NCBI GenBank assembly: GCA_951213105.1
Contig: OX578134.1
Coordinates: forward strand, 139,227,793-139,291,792
Source of the DNA: Amaurobius ferox
Taxonomy: Eukaryota; Arthropoda; Arachnida; Araneae; Amaurobiidae
Direction of reading: 5' to 3'
Length of the DNA: 64,000 nt
Every line of letters starts with the position of its first letter. Within the stretch, counting starts at the first letter, position 1. A program made the position numbers and the translations under genes. Of this stretch, positions 10,921-22,124 are shown one piece after another. The notes under the pieces were generated by a model, which saw only the letters and a program-made list of their open reading frames with translations, had not been told where the DNA came from and did no database searches.

Positions 10921-12089
10921 TACTAAATAAGCACAGTATTGCGTAGAGGTTCCCAAATAAGGGAGATCTAGGATGTGTTCTGTGCAACCAAGTATTTAAA
11001 AGCATTATAGTCTATTGCAAAGATCGAAATTGAAGGTATGTGTTCCTCATGTATTCACAGGTTATAAATATACATTAGGCATACGATAGCGGGTCTCACA
11101 ATGTTCCCTCCGACGAAATAATTAATAATAAACGTAATTAATGTAATTGAATTTAATAAGTATTTTATGTTTTTAAAAAATGTTATTGTTCATGTTAAAT
11201 TCATGTAATCCTTTTGGTAACGTATTAATTAATAATTCCTTTACAAAACTCCCGCAAAGGTTAAATAATTGGAGGGTTTAATTGCGGCACAACAATGTAC
11301 GATTTCAATAATAAGTCCCCTATGTACGAATTTACGACCATGTCAATCTTAATGAATTTAATATTTAAAAGTACAACTTTAGTTATCTTTCCCACAGTAA
11401 TATGCAATTACCGTACCAAAAACTTTGTGCAAAGCATGTCGTACACTATTACATTATTATGAAAGAAATGAAAGCATAGCTTTATGTAAGAAAAGTCATG
11501 CGCTGCTCACATTAGATTTTTTCTGCTATTTCACTAATGAAGGATTTTATTCACAATGTTAAACAGTTAAAATTAAAAAAAAAATTATAAATAAATAGCC
11601 TGGATTCGGTAATGATGATTTAATTTTATACGGATTCTTAATTTCCCCTAAAATACGTTAACAATCCAATTACGAGAATTTGGCCCGTACATAAAGTATC
11701 CCCCAGTCATTATAAAATGTCCTTCAAAAACCGAGGACCTTTTACCGTCAAATTAAAGATACGATCTTCCAAATAACGCTGTAAATTTGATACTGATAAC
11801 GCGTCGTCATGCTTTAAAACTAATTATGAGTGATTTAAAAGATCATTAGATGGTAACGTTATTTGAGATGTTGACAAAATGCTTTCATTAAAAAAAGTGT
11901 TTATGTGTTTTAGAACACGGTATGGGATGTTTATATGAACAGGAAAATTAAGAAATGTGAGCGGATATATATTAAGGTAATAACAGATTTCAGATCAAAT
12001 TTAAATATTTATATCTCGTATACTACATGTCAGAGATTTTATAAAAATTTATGTTTTGTCAGTTGTAATACAGTTGTAAATGGGATTTA
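10921..12089. other. AT-rich intergenic DNA with one RepB-like terminus
   Basis: No gene was recognised. Around 11488-11517, GAAAAGTCATGCGCTGCTCA followed by CATTAGATTT is a decayed match to the RepB/RepC 5' terminus in minus orientation. It suggests an old truncated copy just upstream, whose other end I cannot find. Confidence 0.4.
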
Positions 12090-14201
12090 TTATTACTTTT
12101 CTTATATACATAGTATAATGTATAAGGAAACTATTGTGACGGGATAGAAAATTCGAATTCGAGTTTTCGACGGGAGATCACGTTTCACGCATCCCTGAAC
12201 ACGAATCAAAGGTTTTTAAGGTGATCCATATCTGCGTGTGTGTGTGTGTCAGTGAGTCTGTGGAGACGATATCTTGCGAAAGAATGAAGCTATTCGAATA
12301 AAATTTGGTACAAAAATTACAATCACTGAATACTAGAAGCCTATTGTTTTGAACGCTATCGAATGTTCTGAACCCCAACTAAATTTTGAAAAAAAATATC
12401 AAAAAATTAAAACCTTCAATAAAGTTATGTAGATAATATTTCTTATGTAATTTTTTTTTAGAAAATAATTGACACAAACTGTGGAACACTAGTAGGAACC
12501 GTTCACGACATATTGCACACTTTCCAAACAAATAAGTCAAAAGATCATGTAAAATTAATAGAAATATGAAATATTGTGAAATATATTCACTTTTCATATA
12601 TAATATTATTCGAGAAATTTGTTATAATGTTGTTAATGTTTAACAAAATTATTAAATTGACTAAAATGTCTCCAAATTGATAAAAAAGAAAGTTAAATCA
12701 ATGAAAATGACGACTATTTAATGAAAATTCAATATCTTGGAAAGAAAACAAGAATTCACTGTAAGAATGCCCCATTTCTGATTCATCCGTCTACCATTCT
12801 ACCTCTTTAACGCTTGCTAAAAACTTGTTGAGGATTTTAGCGGGATATCTTGAACTTGGTGACCTTGTTAATTTTGCCATACTGACAAAAACGTCTGTCT
12901 CCAGATAGATGAAAATGCCGCAAATCAATGAAATTAATTGTCATTTGAAAGACGATAGTATTGTATTGATATTTCCGTACCGTTTGCCTGACGGTTCAAT
13001 CATTCCAATTAGTGACAATTTGGCGGCAAATTGATCAAAATATCGCAAAATTAAATGAGATTTCGCCAAACTAATACAATTAACGCCAAACTGAAAAAAA
13101 AATGACGTCAAATCAATAAAATTAAGCGTGTTTTGAAATGGAATAGAATTGTAATGAAGTGTCGGTAGTCTTTGTCTAAAAGTCAAACAGTCTAAATTTG
13201 AGACAGATTTGGCAATTTTTAAAATGTCGTCAAATTAACAATAATATTGCCAAATTAACGAAAATTTCGCAAAATTAATAAAATGACATTAAATTAATGA
13301 AAATGACTCCAATTGACGAAATTTCAATGCTTTGCAAAATAAAGTTCAATATCATTGATAAATCTTGCCGCTTTGAGGAAATTAAATGATCTTCTTGTGA
13401 ATTTGCTGATAAACGGGACCAGAATGTTTAACTCTGGTCCCATTCGGTCTTCGCAGATATGACTGTAAAGGTAATTTTGTATAGTGAGAACAGAGATTCT
13501 TATACATCATTTTAGGAGAATTAAATTAAACATTAATATCTAATCTTTTGACTAACAATGTTATTTAAAATATTATTATATTGCCCGTTCATGTGAATTT
13601 GAAATTTATTTTTATTGTATATTCTGTGCTAAGAAAGGGTGTTCAGCTTGTCCACCATAATAATAAACTATTTATCCATTCGTATCGCTTGGCGAAATTT
13701 TGGCGACGAACTTGGCGGAATATCGTCAACTTGTCGAGTTCTTCAATTTTCAGCAATAGCCAAAATATCACCAAATTAATAAAAATGACGCTAAATTAAT
13801 GCAAATGATGAAAATGCTTTATAAAATGTCTTTAAAATTGCAACATTGGCGCTAAGCTAATGGCAATGACGCTAAATTGATTGATTAATTATTAAAATAT
13901 TTAAATAAATGGACTATATTGCTTATTGCGGATGGTATCAATATTGATGATAAATATTTCATGCAGATAATTGTTATATATGCCAACTATTTCATGCAGA
14001 TAATTGTTAATTTAGAACTGCATGAAATAGTTGTGTCAGTTGGGTACTTTGAAATAATTTTACATGTTGTCATCGGGGAAAACACCAAATGTGCAATTGA
14101 ACACTAAAAACACTGTGCGTGGATCCTTTCTTCATTTGATCACTGCAAAAGAAGTAAATTCATTGCATTATGTAAGGAAAGTCACGTGCTGCCCACCTCA
14201 G
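12090..14201 (-). mobile_element. RepB element, long variant (Helentron-like ends)
   Basis: On the minus strand the element starts CTGAGGTGGGCAGCACGTGA (14201 downward) and ends near 12090-12150 with a decayed terminal hairpin (AGTATAATGTATAAGGAAAC) and the subterminal CGAATTCGAGTTTTCGACGG motif. The interior carries many CGCCAAATT / GACGCTAAATTAATG phrases shared with other RepB copies. At ~2.1 kb it is about twice the length of the copy at 16765, with extra repeated interior. No protein is encoded. Confidence 0.65.
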
Positions 14202-14295
14202 ATTTTTAATTATTATTTTTAAATTTTTAATGGGAAACCCACTAACACTTACTGGAAGCACGTTGAGTTGAAATGTATTTTCTGTTGCTACAATA

Positions 14296-14690
14296 TTACA
14301 GCACTTTTCCTATATACATAGTATAATATATAGATATAGTATTGTGACGGGATCGAAAATTCGCATCAAGTTTTCGACGGATGGGCACGTTACAAACATT
14401 CTGGAACTCGAATTAAACAATATTTAGATAATGTGTGTGGGGGGGAGTGAAGTCGTGTGTCTGTGGAAACGATATCTCGCGAACGAATGGTACGATTCAA
14501 TCGAGATTTATTTAAAAAATTGCAACCAGTGAATACTGGAAGCTTGTTGTTTTTAAACGAAATCAAATGTTTGGAAGACCACGAAATTTTCGAATGAAAT
14601 TTTGATGAAATTATCACAAAATCAAAACCGTCAATAAAGTTACATAAATATTTATTTCAAGTAAGTTTTTTTAGATAGATTTCGATACAA
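14296..14690 (-). mobile_element. RepB 3'-end fragment
   Basis: TATACATAGTATAATATATA followed by TTGTGACGGGATCGAAAATT, then a GTGTGTGGGGG stretch and GTCTGTGGAAACGATATCTC, match the 3' end of RepB in minus orientation. It lacks the 5' half and has no coding potential. Confidence 0.6.
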
Positions 14691-14724
14691 GCTTTAAACG
14701 AGTTTAAATAGATTAATTTGGGAC

Positions 14725-15265
14725 TTTGGTATATGGGCAGGATGGCTCAGTGGCCATGATGCCTGTTTTTAAATCCATAGGCTGTGGGTTCGAGCCCATC
14801 CTTTGGCAAATTGTATCGTTTTTGTGATTTTACTGATCATTTTCTCCATTTAATTTAAATATATAAAACAGGAGATTCGACGTGACAGCTGGCTGGCCAG
14901 ATGGTCATATCGTCTCTTTCCAATTCCAGAGAATATGAGTTCGAGTCAGTCGCTCGAGTATGGCGAGTTGTTTAAGTTTTGTGATTTTCTGATCAGTCTC
15001 TGTCAAATTTAAATAGTGTAATCAGTGTCGTCGCATGTAAACTGCTTGGTCCATTGGTCAGGTGATATTCCAGAGACTGTGGGTTTAAAAGCCATTGAGT
15101 CCTTTTGGTATCTGAACTTTTCCTAAACATTCTCTCCTTTAAGTTTAAATATATTAATCAGGTACTTCGATTTGTGAGCTGGCTGGCTCAGTGGTCATGT
15201 TGTATGTTTCCAATTTCGGAGATTGTGGGTTCGAGTCCTTCCACCGGGATTGAGATGCCTATGTT
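14725..15265 (+). repeat. Four tandem ~150-bp units with tRNA-like internal promoter motifs
   Basis: Each unit has an A-box-like phrase followed about 45-60 bp later by a B-box-like phrase. Unit 1 has GGATGGCTCAGTGG (near 14740) and GTGGGTTCGAGCCC (14784-14796). Unit 2 has GCTGGCCAGATGGTC and GAGTTCGAGTC. Unit 3 has CTTGGTCCATTGGTC and GTGGGTTTAAAAGCC. Unit 4 has GCTGGCTCAGTGGTC and GTGGGTTCGAGTCC (15226-15239). Spacings are about 150, 150 and 140 bp. Spacers share GTGATTTTCTGATCA-type and AATTTAAATA-type stretches. This looks like tandem tRNA-derived (SINE-head) sequence rather than functional tRNAs, because acceptor stems do not pair. Confidence 0.65.
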
Positions 15266-15560
15266 TTACTCAACAACGGCCTGAAGAGAAACCCCACCAG
15301 CTACGGCCGAGCTCAACCACCGCTCGTCCTCCATCTCGTGCAGATAATTTAATAAGAAATATAAGAAAGAGATAAGTCGACAGATCTAATAAGAAACCCC
15401 AATTCCTCATGCCCATTCAACCCCACCGAAACGTGCTACCACCCATTATTCTGTAATACTACTATCTGACACTTTCTACCCAGATACGAATCGAACCCAA
15501 AGCCCCGCAACCTTATCGCCCCATACCTCTCGACCAAGAGGGCGACGACCGAAGCAATGA
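15266..15560 (-). repeat. tRNA-related SINE-like sequence
   Basis: On the minus strand, CTCTTGGTCGAGAGGTATGG (around 15520-15540) resembles a tRNA A box/D arm, and GGGTTCGATTCGTATC (around 15480-15500) a B box/T arm. It is followed by ~200 bp of moderately GC-rich sequence. This arrangement is typical of a tRNA-derived SINE. No poly-A or target duplication could be defined. Confidence 0.45.
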
Positions 15561-16764
15561 TTTTGGTGTATTTATAAGTTTAACATTTTAACATGTCCAT
15601 TTAAGTGATATGAAAATATGCCGCTACAGTTGCCGAAGATTGAACCCATGACGAAAACGTTAGATTGTCGCTTTTACGCGGAAATTTAGTATTTGCGTAG
15701 CAGTTTTATTTTATTTTAACTGTATAAAGCTTACACTATGATTGGCGATAAGATTAAATCTGGGGCAAAACCCATAAAATAGTAACTGGAAAAAGATTAC
15801 GTCGGAAGAGAGGGCAGAACTCACTACCAATAGATTGACGTGTGTCCAACTTGTTAACCACTAGACGGCCGGAATCACGAGATAACCTGAAATTGGAAAT
15901 TATTAAAGTTTTCATTATAAATGTATTTAAAAAATACCAGGAAGCCTTTGATTGCTATAATTTTGTTTAGAATTATATAGATAGGACACAATCAGATGTT
16001 ATATCGAATTTCCATTATAATTTTTAATGGATAGAAACAAATATTATACCTCTTCCATATAAAATTCTAAATTGAAATGCAGCAATCAAGAACTCTCTGG
16101 CTCTCTTTTCATGATAAGCAATAGTCGTTCATTAATTATCTATAATAGCCATAAAATATATTACCTTGGCAACATCGTTTATTTTTTTATTAAAAACTGT
16201 AATTCCTAAACCATCACGTTTGCGGTGGGGACAGAACTCGCTATCTGTAGATCGGCACTGGACTGCCCGACTCGCTAACTAGTAGGCGGCTGGAATCACA
16301 TGATAACCTGAAATTGAGAGCTATTTAAGTTTTCATTATAGAAATATTAAAAAAACAGGAAGCTCTCGAATGCTATATTTTTGTTTAGAATTATATAAAG
16401 AGGGTGCAATCAGATGTGGTATACAATTTCCATTGTAATGGACAGTTGCAAAGATAACAACTTCTTCCATATAAAGTTCTAAATTGAAATGTAGCAATCA
16501 AGAACTTTCTGGCTCTCGTTTTCATGATGAACAAAATCTGTTCATTAATAATCTATAATATTCATGAAATATATTACTTTAGCAACATCGTTTACTTTTC
16601 TATTAAAAACTATAATTCCAAAACCATCGCGTTTGCTGTGGGGACAAAACTCGCTATCGGTAGAATGGTGAGCTTAGGTCAAAACTCGCTAACCACTAGA
16701 CGGCTAGAATCACGGAATGAATTGAAATTGGAAACTAGTTTTTACTATAACAATATAAAAAAAA

Positions 16765-17581
16765 TCTGATGTGGGCAACACATGACTTTCCTTATATAAT
16801 GTACTGAATTTACTACTTTTACAGTACAAAAAATAGGTTTTTCTTATAGTAGATATTTATATTCTTTCCAAGATATTGAATTTTCGAGTATTAGTCGTCA
16901 TTTCCATTGATTTAGCGTCATTTTCATTCATTTGGAGAGATTTTCGTTAATTTGGCAACATTTCAAAAAGTCGCCAAGTTGGCGACATTCCGCCAAATTC
17001 GTCGCCAAAATCTCGCCAAGAATTATGGACGAAGAAATAAATTATTCTTACAACAGACAAATGACTATTGGCGTTCAAATACAAACGTATTACTCAAAGT
17101 ATCTTTTTTCATGAATGGAACGAGCTAGATCCACGAGAATAATGTCACCCAATTTATCGTATGGTATTACATATGAAAAGTGAACATGTTTCTCAATAGG
17201 AAATATTTTTTTTTATTTTATGACTTTTTGATAATTTTTTTTAAAAATGTGCAATATCTCGAGAACAGTTCATGTTAGCGTTCTAAAATTTATGCCAATC
17301 GTTTCCTAATGAAAAATTACATAAGAAATGTCTATTTGCGTAACTTTTTTAGTGGTTTTGATTTTTTGAAGATTTTTTTAAAATTTCATTTGAAAATTTA
17401 GGGGGGTTCTAAACATTCGATTGCGTATAAAAACAATAGGCTTCCAGTGTTTACGGATTGTGATTTTTGTACCAAATTTGGTTCGAATGGGTCCATTCGT
17501 TCGTCAGTTATCGTCTCCACAGACTCACTGACACACACACACACACACATACTTTCACACACACACACACACACACACATA

Positions 17582-17634
<53 letters not shown>

Positions 17635-17771
17635 ACACACAGACATCACTTCAAAAATGTTTGATTCGTGATCAGTGATGCTTGAAACGTGCTCTCCCGT
17701 CGAAAACTCGAATTCGAATTTTCGACCCCGTCACAATACTTTCCTTATACATTATGTATATAAGGAAAGTA
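16765..17771 (+). mobile_element. RepB element, complete copy nested in the satellite
   Basis: Starts TCTGATGTGGGCAACACATG and ends with the hairpin ACTTTCCTTATACATTATGT...AAGGAAAGT at 17738-17770. Just before it is a second palindrome, GTCGAAAACTCGAATTCGAA followed by TTTTCGAC (17699-17726). The satellite unit is interrupted after CAATATAAAAAA and resumes with ATATATCAGGAAGCCC. The interior has repeated TCGCCAAG/TTGGCGA phrases and a long (CA)n. No protein is encoded. The one-sided terminal hairpin with asymmetric ends resembles Helentron-type rolling-circle elements, but this is inference. Confidence 0.75.
17528..17643 (+). repeat. (CA)n microsatellite in RepB 3' region
   Basis: CACACA tracts are interrupted twice by TACTTTCACA. 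Equivalent (CA)n/(GT)n stretches lie at the same relative place in other RepB and RepC copies (12235, 20850, 22262, 41260, 57960). Confidence 0.9.
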
Positions 17772-20266
17772 AAAATATATCAGGAAGCCCTTGAATACTA
17801 TATTTTTGTTTAGAAATATATAAAGAGGATACAATCAGATGTTGTTTCCATTATCCATTATAATTTATAATGGACCTTTGCAAATATTACAATCTCTTGC
17901 ATATTAAAACTAAATTGAAATGTAGCGATCAAGAACTTTCTGACCATCTTTTCATGACGAGCAATAGTAGTTCAGTATTTATCTATGATAAAAGATATAT
18001 TACATGTTCAATATCTTTATTTTTTTATTAAATAACTATAATTCGTTTGCGGCGGGGACAAAGCTCATTATCAATAGGTCGGCGTTTTCACTGCCCAACT
18101 CGTTAACCACTAGATGGCTGGAATTACAGGATAAACTGAAATTGGAACAATTTAAGTTTTCATTATAAAAACACTAAAAAAACCAAGAATCTCACTTGAA
18201 TGCTATATTTTTGTTTAGAATTATATAAAGAGGATACAATCAGATGTCTTATCCAATTTTCATTAAAATTTATAATGGACAGTTGCAAAGATAACAACAT
18301 CTTCCATATTAAACGATAAATTGCAATGTAGCAATCAAGAACTTTCTGGCTCTCTTTTTCATGATGAACAATATCCGTTCATTACTTATCTATAATATCC
18401 ATAAATTACATTACGTTTTCAATATCGTTTATTTTTTTATTAAAAACTGTAATTTCAAAACCATCCCGTTTGACATGGGGACAGAACTAGCTATTAGAAG
18501 ATCGGCGTTTTGACTGCCAGACTCGCTAACCACTAGACGGCTGGAATCACAGGTTAATCTGAAATTGAAAACTATTTGAGTTTTATTATAAAAAATATAA
18601 AAAAAAGCAGAAAGCGGTTGAATGCTCTAGTTTTGATTAGAATTACATAAAAAGAATAGAATAATATATTTTATCCAATTTGCATTAAAATGTATAATCG
18701 ACAGTTGCAAAGATTACAACCTCTTCCACGTTAAACGCTAAATTGAAATGCAGCAATAAAGAAACTTCTGGCTCTGTGTTCATGAAGATCAACATCCGTT
18801 CATTAATTATTTATAAAATCCATAAATATATTATACATATTCAATATCGTTTATTTTCTTTTATTAGAAACTGTAATTTCAAATTCACCCTGCTTACTAT
18901 GGGGACAGAACTCGCTATTAGTAGATCGGCCCGTTGACTGCCCATCTCATTAACCACTATAGAAGGCGTGAAACACGGGATAACCTGCCTCTTTCATATA
19001 AAATTCTAAATTGAAATGTAGCAATCAGGAACTTCCCGGCTCTCCTTATCGTAATGAGCAATATCCGTTCATTAATAATCTTGAATATTCACAAAATATA
19101 TTAACTTGGCAACATAGTTTATTTTTCATTAAATCTGTAATTCCAAAACCTTTGCCGTGGGGGATAGAAATCACTATCAATAGAAAGACGTGTTCACTGC
19201 CCAACTTGTTAACCACTAGACGGCCAGAATACCGGGGTAATCTGAAACTTGAAACTATTTAAATTTTCATTATACAAAAATAAATAAAGTCAGGAAGCCA
19301 TTGAATGCTATACTTTTGTTTAGGATTATAAACAAAGGATACAATCAGATGTTATATTGAATTTCCATTATAATTTATAATGTATAGTTTCGAAGTTAAC
19401 ATCCTCTTCCATATAAATTCTAAATTGAAATGTAACAATCAGGAACTTTCAGACTCCCTTTTCATAATACACACTATCCTTTAATTAATTATCTATATTA
19501 TCCACCAGAGCTCGCTGTCAATAGGTCGTCGCTTTCACTGCCTAATTCGTTAACCACTAGACGTCTTGAATCACGTAATAATTTGAAACTGGAAAATATT
19601 TAAGTAAGTTTTCTTTATGAAAAAATAAGAAAAAGAACCAGAAAGCCCTTGAATTCCATATTTCTGTTTATAATTATACAAAAAGGATGAAATCAGGTAT
19701 TATATCCAATTTCCATCATATTTTGTAATAAAAAATTGTAAATAATACGTAAGATTTTGACCTTTACGTGTAGAATGCTAAATTGAAATTTAGCATTCAA
19801 GGACTTGCTGTTTCATTAGTTTTATTGTTTAATGCTGAGCGAAATATTCTCAAGGAAACTGTTCAATTGTCATCTAATTGGACCCCAAACAAATATTATA
19901 ATAAGTTCGTTTAAATAATCTGGAAAAAATCGGTTAAAACGAACTTTGACAGAAACATTCTCATCCCGCTATCACCTCAACACTTTACCGCTGCGCTGCC
20001 ATTTAGTATTATTTTAACTATATAAACATTTTACTCAATTGGCGATTCGAATATATCTGGGGCTGAAACCACAAAATATTTTACCCTGACAACATATTTT
20101 AATATTTATTTACAGCTGAAATGATAAAAAATGTGGGTTTCAAGGTGAGGACAGAACTCGCTATCAACAGATTAGCGCGTTCTCTTACCAAGTATCTAAC
20201 CACTAAAACTTTTGAAGCAAGAGAACAAGCTAAACTAGGAACAATTTAGTTTTTATTAAGAAAAAA

Positions 20267-21045
20267 TCTGATGTGGGCAGCACATGACTTTCTCTGCAGA
20301 CTTATATTAACGTTCTCTATATTTTAATTAAATTTATTTCACTTTTAATTCAATTTTCGTTCTCATTCGGTAACCGGACTTATTTTCAAAGGTGGCGTAG
20401 AGAAAATACGGAAAACTAAAATATCTCGAGAACGGCTAGTCATAGTGTAATAGGGTTGGTCTTATTACTTTCGTCTTAAACATTACGTATTAAACGAGCA
20501 TTTAAAGGATATATTTGAGTATACCTAGTTCTTTAGTTTAAATTTTGACGATTTCTGCGGGCCATTTTGCAAAAAAGGGCAGGTTATCTTTTTCGAATCG
20601 TACCAAAATCTAATCAGCACCAGGGTAACCTACAAGTGACTGATCTACCGAATTTTGTGAAATTCAGTCCAGTAGTTTTTCAGTTAGAGTGGATACAAGC
20701 TTTTGCGGGTCATTTCGCAAAAAAAGGCGGGTTCTTTTATTCCAAATCGTACCCAAAACTAATCAGCACCAGACTCGCCCACAAGTTACTTACATACCAA
20801 ATTTTGTGAAATTCGGTCGATTAGTTTTTTAGTTAGAGAGGATACAAAATCTGCACAGACAGACACACAGACACACAGACACACAGACAGACACACAGAC
20901 ACACACACAGACGTCGCGCTAAAAATAGTTTTTTCGTATTCTAGAGGTCTCGAAACGTGTAGATCCGTCGAAAACTCGAGTTGTGATTTTCGGCATGAGT
21001 CCAATACTTTCCCTATACATTACCATGCGTATTGCAGGGAAAGTA
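20267..21045 (+). mobile_element. RepC element, copy 1 of a head-to-tail pair
   Basis: Begins TCTGATGTGGGCAGCACATG and ends with the imperfect hairpin TACTTTCCCTATACATTACC...GCAGGGAAAGT. A CAGACACACAGAC tract and CGTCGAAAACTCGAGTTGTG lie just before the end. Terminal motifs are shared with RepB but the interior (GGTAACCGGACTTATTTTCA; CGAGAACGGCTAGTC; GCGGGCCATTTTGC) is different. Length is about 778 bp and no ORF is supported. Confidence 0.78.
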
Positions 21046-21049
21046 AAAA

Positions 21050-21811
21050 TCTGATGTGGGCAGCACATGACTTTCTCTGCAGACTTATATTAACGTTCTC
21101 TTTATTTTAACTAAATTTATTTCACTTTTAATTCAATTTTCGCTCTCATTCGGTAACCGGGCTTATTTTCAAAGGTGGCGTAGGGAAAGTACGAAAAACT
21201 AAAATATCTCGAGAACGGCTAGTCCTAGTGTAATGGGGTTGGTCTTATTCTTTTCGTCGTTAAAAATTACGTATTAAATCAGTATTTAATGGATATATTT
21301 GAGTATACCCAGTTCTTTAGTTTAGATTTCGACGATTTTTGCGGGCCATTTTGCAAAAAAGGCAGGTCATTTCTTTCCGAATCGTACTAAAATCTAATCA
21401 GCACCTAGGTAACCCACAAGTGACTCATCTACCGAATTTTGTGAAATTCGGTCCATCAGTTTTTCAGTTAGAGTGGATACAAGTTTTTGCGGGCCATTTC
21501 GCAAAAAAAAGCGGGTTCATTTATTCCGAATCGTACCCAAAACTAATCAGCACCAGACTCGCTCACAAGTAACTTACCTACCAAATTTTGTGAAATTCGG
21601 TCCATTAGTTTTTTAGTTAGAGTGGATACAAAATCTGCACACACAGACAGACACACAGACACACAGACACACACACAGACGTCACGCTCAAAATAGTGTT
21701 TTCGTATTCTAGAGGTCTCGAAACGTGTAGATCCGTCGAAAACTCGAGTTGTGATTTTCGGCATGATTCCAATACTTTTCCTATACATTACCATGTATTG
21801 CAGGGAAAGTA
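21050..21811 (+). mobile_element. RepC element, copy 2 of a head-to-tail pair
   Basis: Restarts TCTGATGTGGGCAGCACATG only about five A's after the terminal hairpin of copy 1 and ends with the same hairpin form (GCAGGGAAAGT at 21800-21810). The two copies are visibly close, with scattered substitutions and small indels. The satellite sequence resumes immediately afterwards (GGGCCAGCAAGCCTTGAATAC), so the pair sits as a unit inside the array. Confidence 0.78.
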
Positions 21812-22124
21812 AAAAACAAGGGCCAGCAAGCCTTGAATACAATATATTAGTTCAAAGTTATATTAAGAGGATAAAATCAGATGCTATATTTAATTTTCAT
21901 TACAGTTTTTTATAGAAAATTGCAAATATGTAATACATCAGATTTTGACCTTTTACATATAAAATTATAAATTAAAATGTAGCATTCTAGGACTATTTGG
22001 CTCATTTGTTCCTATTTTTAATATTGAATAATTTATGTATGGCATAACCTCAATTATCATCGTATTTGAACTAAAAATAAAATCTATATATTTTAAAGCA
22101 CACGCAATATTACTTTCAATGAAT
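21812..22124. repeat. Remaining satellite unit downstream of the RepC pair
   Basis: CAGCAAGCCTTGAATACAAT, GAGGATAAAATCAGATGCTA and AAATTAAAATGTAGCATTCT match the satellite unit order. The RepC tandem pair therefore interrupted the array, and this is its distal remnant. Confidence 0.65.

Larger units (their letters stand above)
15690..20262. repeat. Tandem satellite array, ~420-bp unit containing a tRNA-like module
   Basis: The landmark TTAACCACTAGACGGC(T/C)GGAA recurs near 15852, 16272, 16690, 18100, 18525, 18950, 19207, 19547 and 20205. Spacing is 415-425 bp where units are intact, and also across the gap once the 1,007-bp RepB insertion is subtracted. Units share GGGACAGAACTCGCTAT, GGATACAATCAGATGTTATA, AATTGAAATGTAGCAATCAA and CAACATCGTTTATTTTTTTA. 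Read on the minus strand, GCCGTCTAGTGGTTAACGAG followed by GCGAGTTCTGTCCCC resembles a tRNA A and B box. Units differ by perhaps 10-25%. The last ones are shortened. Confidence 0.85.

Noticed and set aside
12178..12378. Protein-coding frames within RepB copies
   Set aside because: The same frames are shifted or broken in other copies and include the (CA)n tract. RepB appears non-coding.
14731..14800. Functional tRNA gene
   Set aside because: A and B boxes are present, but the acceptor and anticodon stems do not pair and the unit recurs as a diverged tandem repeat. tRNA-derived repeat is the better explanation.
17398..17671. Frames rich in His-Thr or Cys-Val
   Set aside because: They are translations of the (CA)n tract within RepB and have no protein-like composition.
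15690..20262. CRISPR-like array
   Set aside because: The repeat unit is ~420 bp and continuous, without short identical repeats and unique spacers, and the sequence is clearly eukaryotic.
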